A DNA stretch of 12,514 nt from JBCDIQ01 sp039024295 (lineage in GTDB: Bacteria; Bacteroidota; Bacteroidia; J057): positions 1-12,514 of the forward strand of contig JBCDIQ010000153.1 in assembly GCA_039024295.1 (NCBI GenBank), in the 5' to 3' direction. The position numbers and the translations under genes were made by a program. A model generated the notes under the pieces. It ran no database searches, had not been told where the DNA came from, and saw nothing but the letters and a program-made list of their open reading frames with translations. Positions 11,582-12,514 of this stretch are shown here, one piece after another (positions within the stretch are counted from its first letter, which is position 1; each line of letters starts with the position of its first letter).

Positions 11582-12310
11582 TTATCGCTTCAACTCAAAC
11601 TTTTCACCAAGATACAATCGCCTTACACGCTCATCGGCTGCAAGGTCTTCTGGAGTTCCATACTCTAATATCTGCCCTTCGTAAAGCAGATAGGCCTTAT
11701 CGGTAATGTTCAGGGTTTCGTGAACATTGTGGTCTGTGATTAATACCCCAATTTCACGTTGGATCAGCTGTTTCACCAGCTGCTGGATTTCTTCCACTGC
11801 GATAGGGTCAATTCCAGCGAATGGCTCATCCAGTAGGATAAATTTGGGATCAACTGCCAGTGCCCTGGCTATTTCTGTTCTTCTGCGTTCTCCTCCTGAA
11901 AGGACCTTACCAAGGTTTTTCCGGATGTGGGTGATCCCAAACTCTTCCATCAACTGCTCCGTCCGTGCTTTTCGCTCTTTTCGTGACAGCTTGGTAGCCA
12001 TTTCCAGGACTGCCATGATGTTATCCTGGACAGATAGGTTTCGAAAAACAGAAGCTTCTTGGGCAAGGTACCCAATACCCTGTTTTCCACGCTTGTACAT
12101 GGGGAGTGAAGTAATATCCCGATCCTCAAGTAAGATTTTCCCACTGTTTGGTCGTATAAGGCCAACGATCATGTAAAAGGTAGTGGTTTTGCCGGCACCA
12201 TTAGGCCCAAGCAACCCAATAATTTCTCCTTGTTTTACCTCAAGGGAAACATCATTTACGACTGCACGCTGCTTATATTTCTTAATTAAATTCTGTGCCT
12301 GTAACCGCAT
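11582..12310 (-). CDS. lptB: LPS-export ABC transporter ATPase LptB
   Basis: The cytosolic ATPase of the LptB2FG complex, which extracts LPS from the inner membrane and drives it across the Lpt bridge. At 242 residues it has the normal length. Walker A GPNGAGKTT is at residues 35-43. The Q-loop YLAQEASVFRNLSV is at 81-94 (Gln84) and is distinctive for LptB. The ABC signature LSGGE is at 137-141, in LSGGERRRTEIARAL. Walker B FILLDE is at 157-162 with catalytic Glu162, and the switch His194 lies in LITDHNVHE. All key residues are present. It is the first gene of the probable lptB-GH3-M61 operon. A perfect inverted repeat lies 18 bases upstream of the start codon. Confidence 0.96.
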   Translation of the reverse strand: MRLQAQNLIKKYKQRAVVNDVSLEVKQGEIIGLLGPNGAGKTTTFYMIVGLIRPNSGKILLEDRDITSLPMYKRGKQGIGYLAQEASVFRNLSVQDNIMAVLEMATKLSRKERKARTEQLMEEFGITHIRKNLGKVLSGGERRRTEIARALAVDPKFILLDEPFAGIDPIAVEEIQQLVKQLIQREIGVLITDHNVHETLNITDKAYLLYEGQILEYGTPEDLAADERVRRLYLGEKFELKR

Positions 12311-12328
12311 ATGGACATTACTTTACCT

Positions 12329-12350
12329 CATATAACAGCAATGTTATATG
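12329..12350. promoter_or_regulatory. Inverted repeat upstream of lptB
   Basis: CATATAAC and GTTATATG form a perfect 8-bp inverted repeat with a 6-base AGCAAT spacer, centred about 29 bases before the lptB ATG. It could be an operator for a dimeric regulator or a leader stem-loop. It is not a terminator because neither side has a T run. Confidence 0.45.
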
Positions 12351-12424
12351 TGAGCGGCAAAATAACCAAAAAATTAGGGCAAACGCATCAAACTTAGAAC
12401 CCGATGACCTTAAGGAGGTATTCC

Positions 12425-12514
12425 TCATTCATTGAAGCTCTGAATCTTCTTTTTTTGAGGCTGATCTTGTCCTCCATTTTTGCTATTCTTTGTAGGGCCA
12501 TTTTTCGGAGTATA
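12425..12514 (-). CDS. Possible C-terminal end of an upstream gene (partial)
   Basis: One minus-strand frame is open from the window edge to a TGA at 12425-12427. It encodes 29 hydrophilic residues, including GGQDQPQKKKIQSFNE, a composition common in disordered tails of envelope proteins. In Bacteroidota a gene for an OstA/LptA-like protein would be a natural neighbour of lptB, but 29 residues cannot identify it. Two other minus-strand frames are also open over part of this stretch (stops at 12483-12485 and 12394-12396), so the frame choice is uncertain. Confidence 0.3.
   Translation of the reverse strand, partial: YTPKNGPTKNSKNGGQDQPQKKKIQSFNE

Noticed and set aside
11208..11684. 158-residue plus-strand frame opposite the GH3 gene and lptB
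   Set aside because: It lies antisense to well-supported GH3 and LptB codons and shows no family features.
12394..12513. Alternative right-edge minus-strand frame ending at 12394
   Set aside because: It encodes a very basic segment without a recognisable ending; the Gln/Lys/Asn-rich frame ending at 12425 is slightly more protein-like, though neither is secure.

Overview
The window comes from a member of the Bacteroidota, probably a Saprospira/Cytophaga-type lineage (inference). Supporting signs are a head-GIN (DUF2807) surface protein, a bacterial GH3-family enzyme, an M61 peptidase with a PDZ domain, a stand-alone RapZ C-terminal domain, a protein ending in a type IX-secretion-like beta domain, starts without Shine-Dalgarno sequences, and TTG-N(18-20)-TAnnTTTN promoter-like sites. 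No tRNA, rRNA, CRISPR array or prophage was seen.

Layout. 1-293 is non-coding upstream sequence. 294-2196 (+) holds a small secreted coiled-coil protein, a terminator, then a tightly coupled pair: an AmgK-like sugar/aminoglycoside phosphotransferase and a RapZ C-terminal-domain protein. 2269-3649 is an apparently complete IS3-family insertion sequence with 30-bp imperfect terminal repeats, a GCC target duplication, orfA and orfB, and an A8 slippery run for -1 frameshifting. It sits between the RapZ-like gene and the convergent ispF (-). ispF diverges from a DUF202 membrane protein (+). 4585-5979 (-) is a secreted Big_5/Pro-Glu-Ala-linker/beta-domain protein, divergent from a GIN-domain putative lipoprotein (6215-6931, +) that is followed by one clear and one possible terminator. 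7144-8056 (-) carries an unrecognised helical cytoplasmic protein and a small PLDc_N-type membrane protein. 8174-12310 (-) is a probable operon lptB - GH3 - M61 peptidase. A possible C-terminal fragment of another gene lies at the right edge.

How the genes fit together. Most are envelope or housekeeping functions: LPS export (lptB), isoprenoid precursors (ispF), and surface or periplasmic proteins. The most suggestive pair is the sugar-kinase-like protein with the RapZ-type domain, which in E. coli binds glucosamine-6-phosphate. This hints at amino-sugar recycling or sensing, though it remains an inference. The IS is an intergenic insertion that appears to have broken no coding gene, but it splits an inverted-repeat pair lying between two convergent genes. 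I see no strong evidence for an entirely new system; the kinase/RapZ pair, the GH3 enzyme in the lptB operon and the probable leaderless promoters are the best leads.
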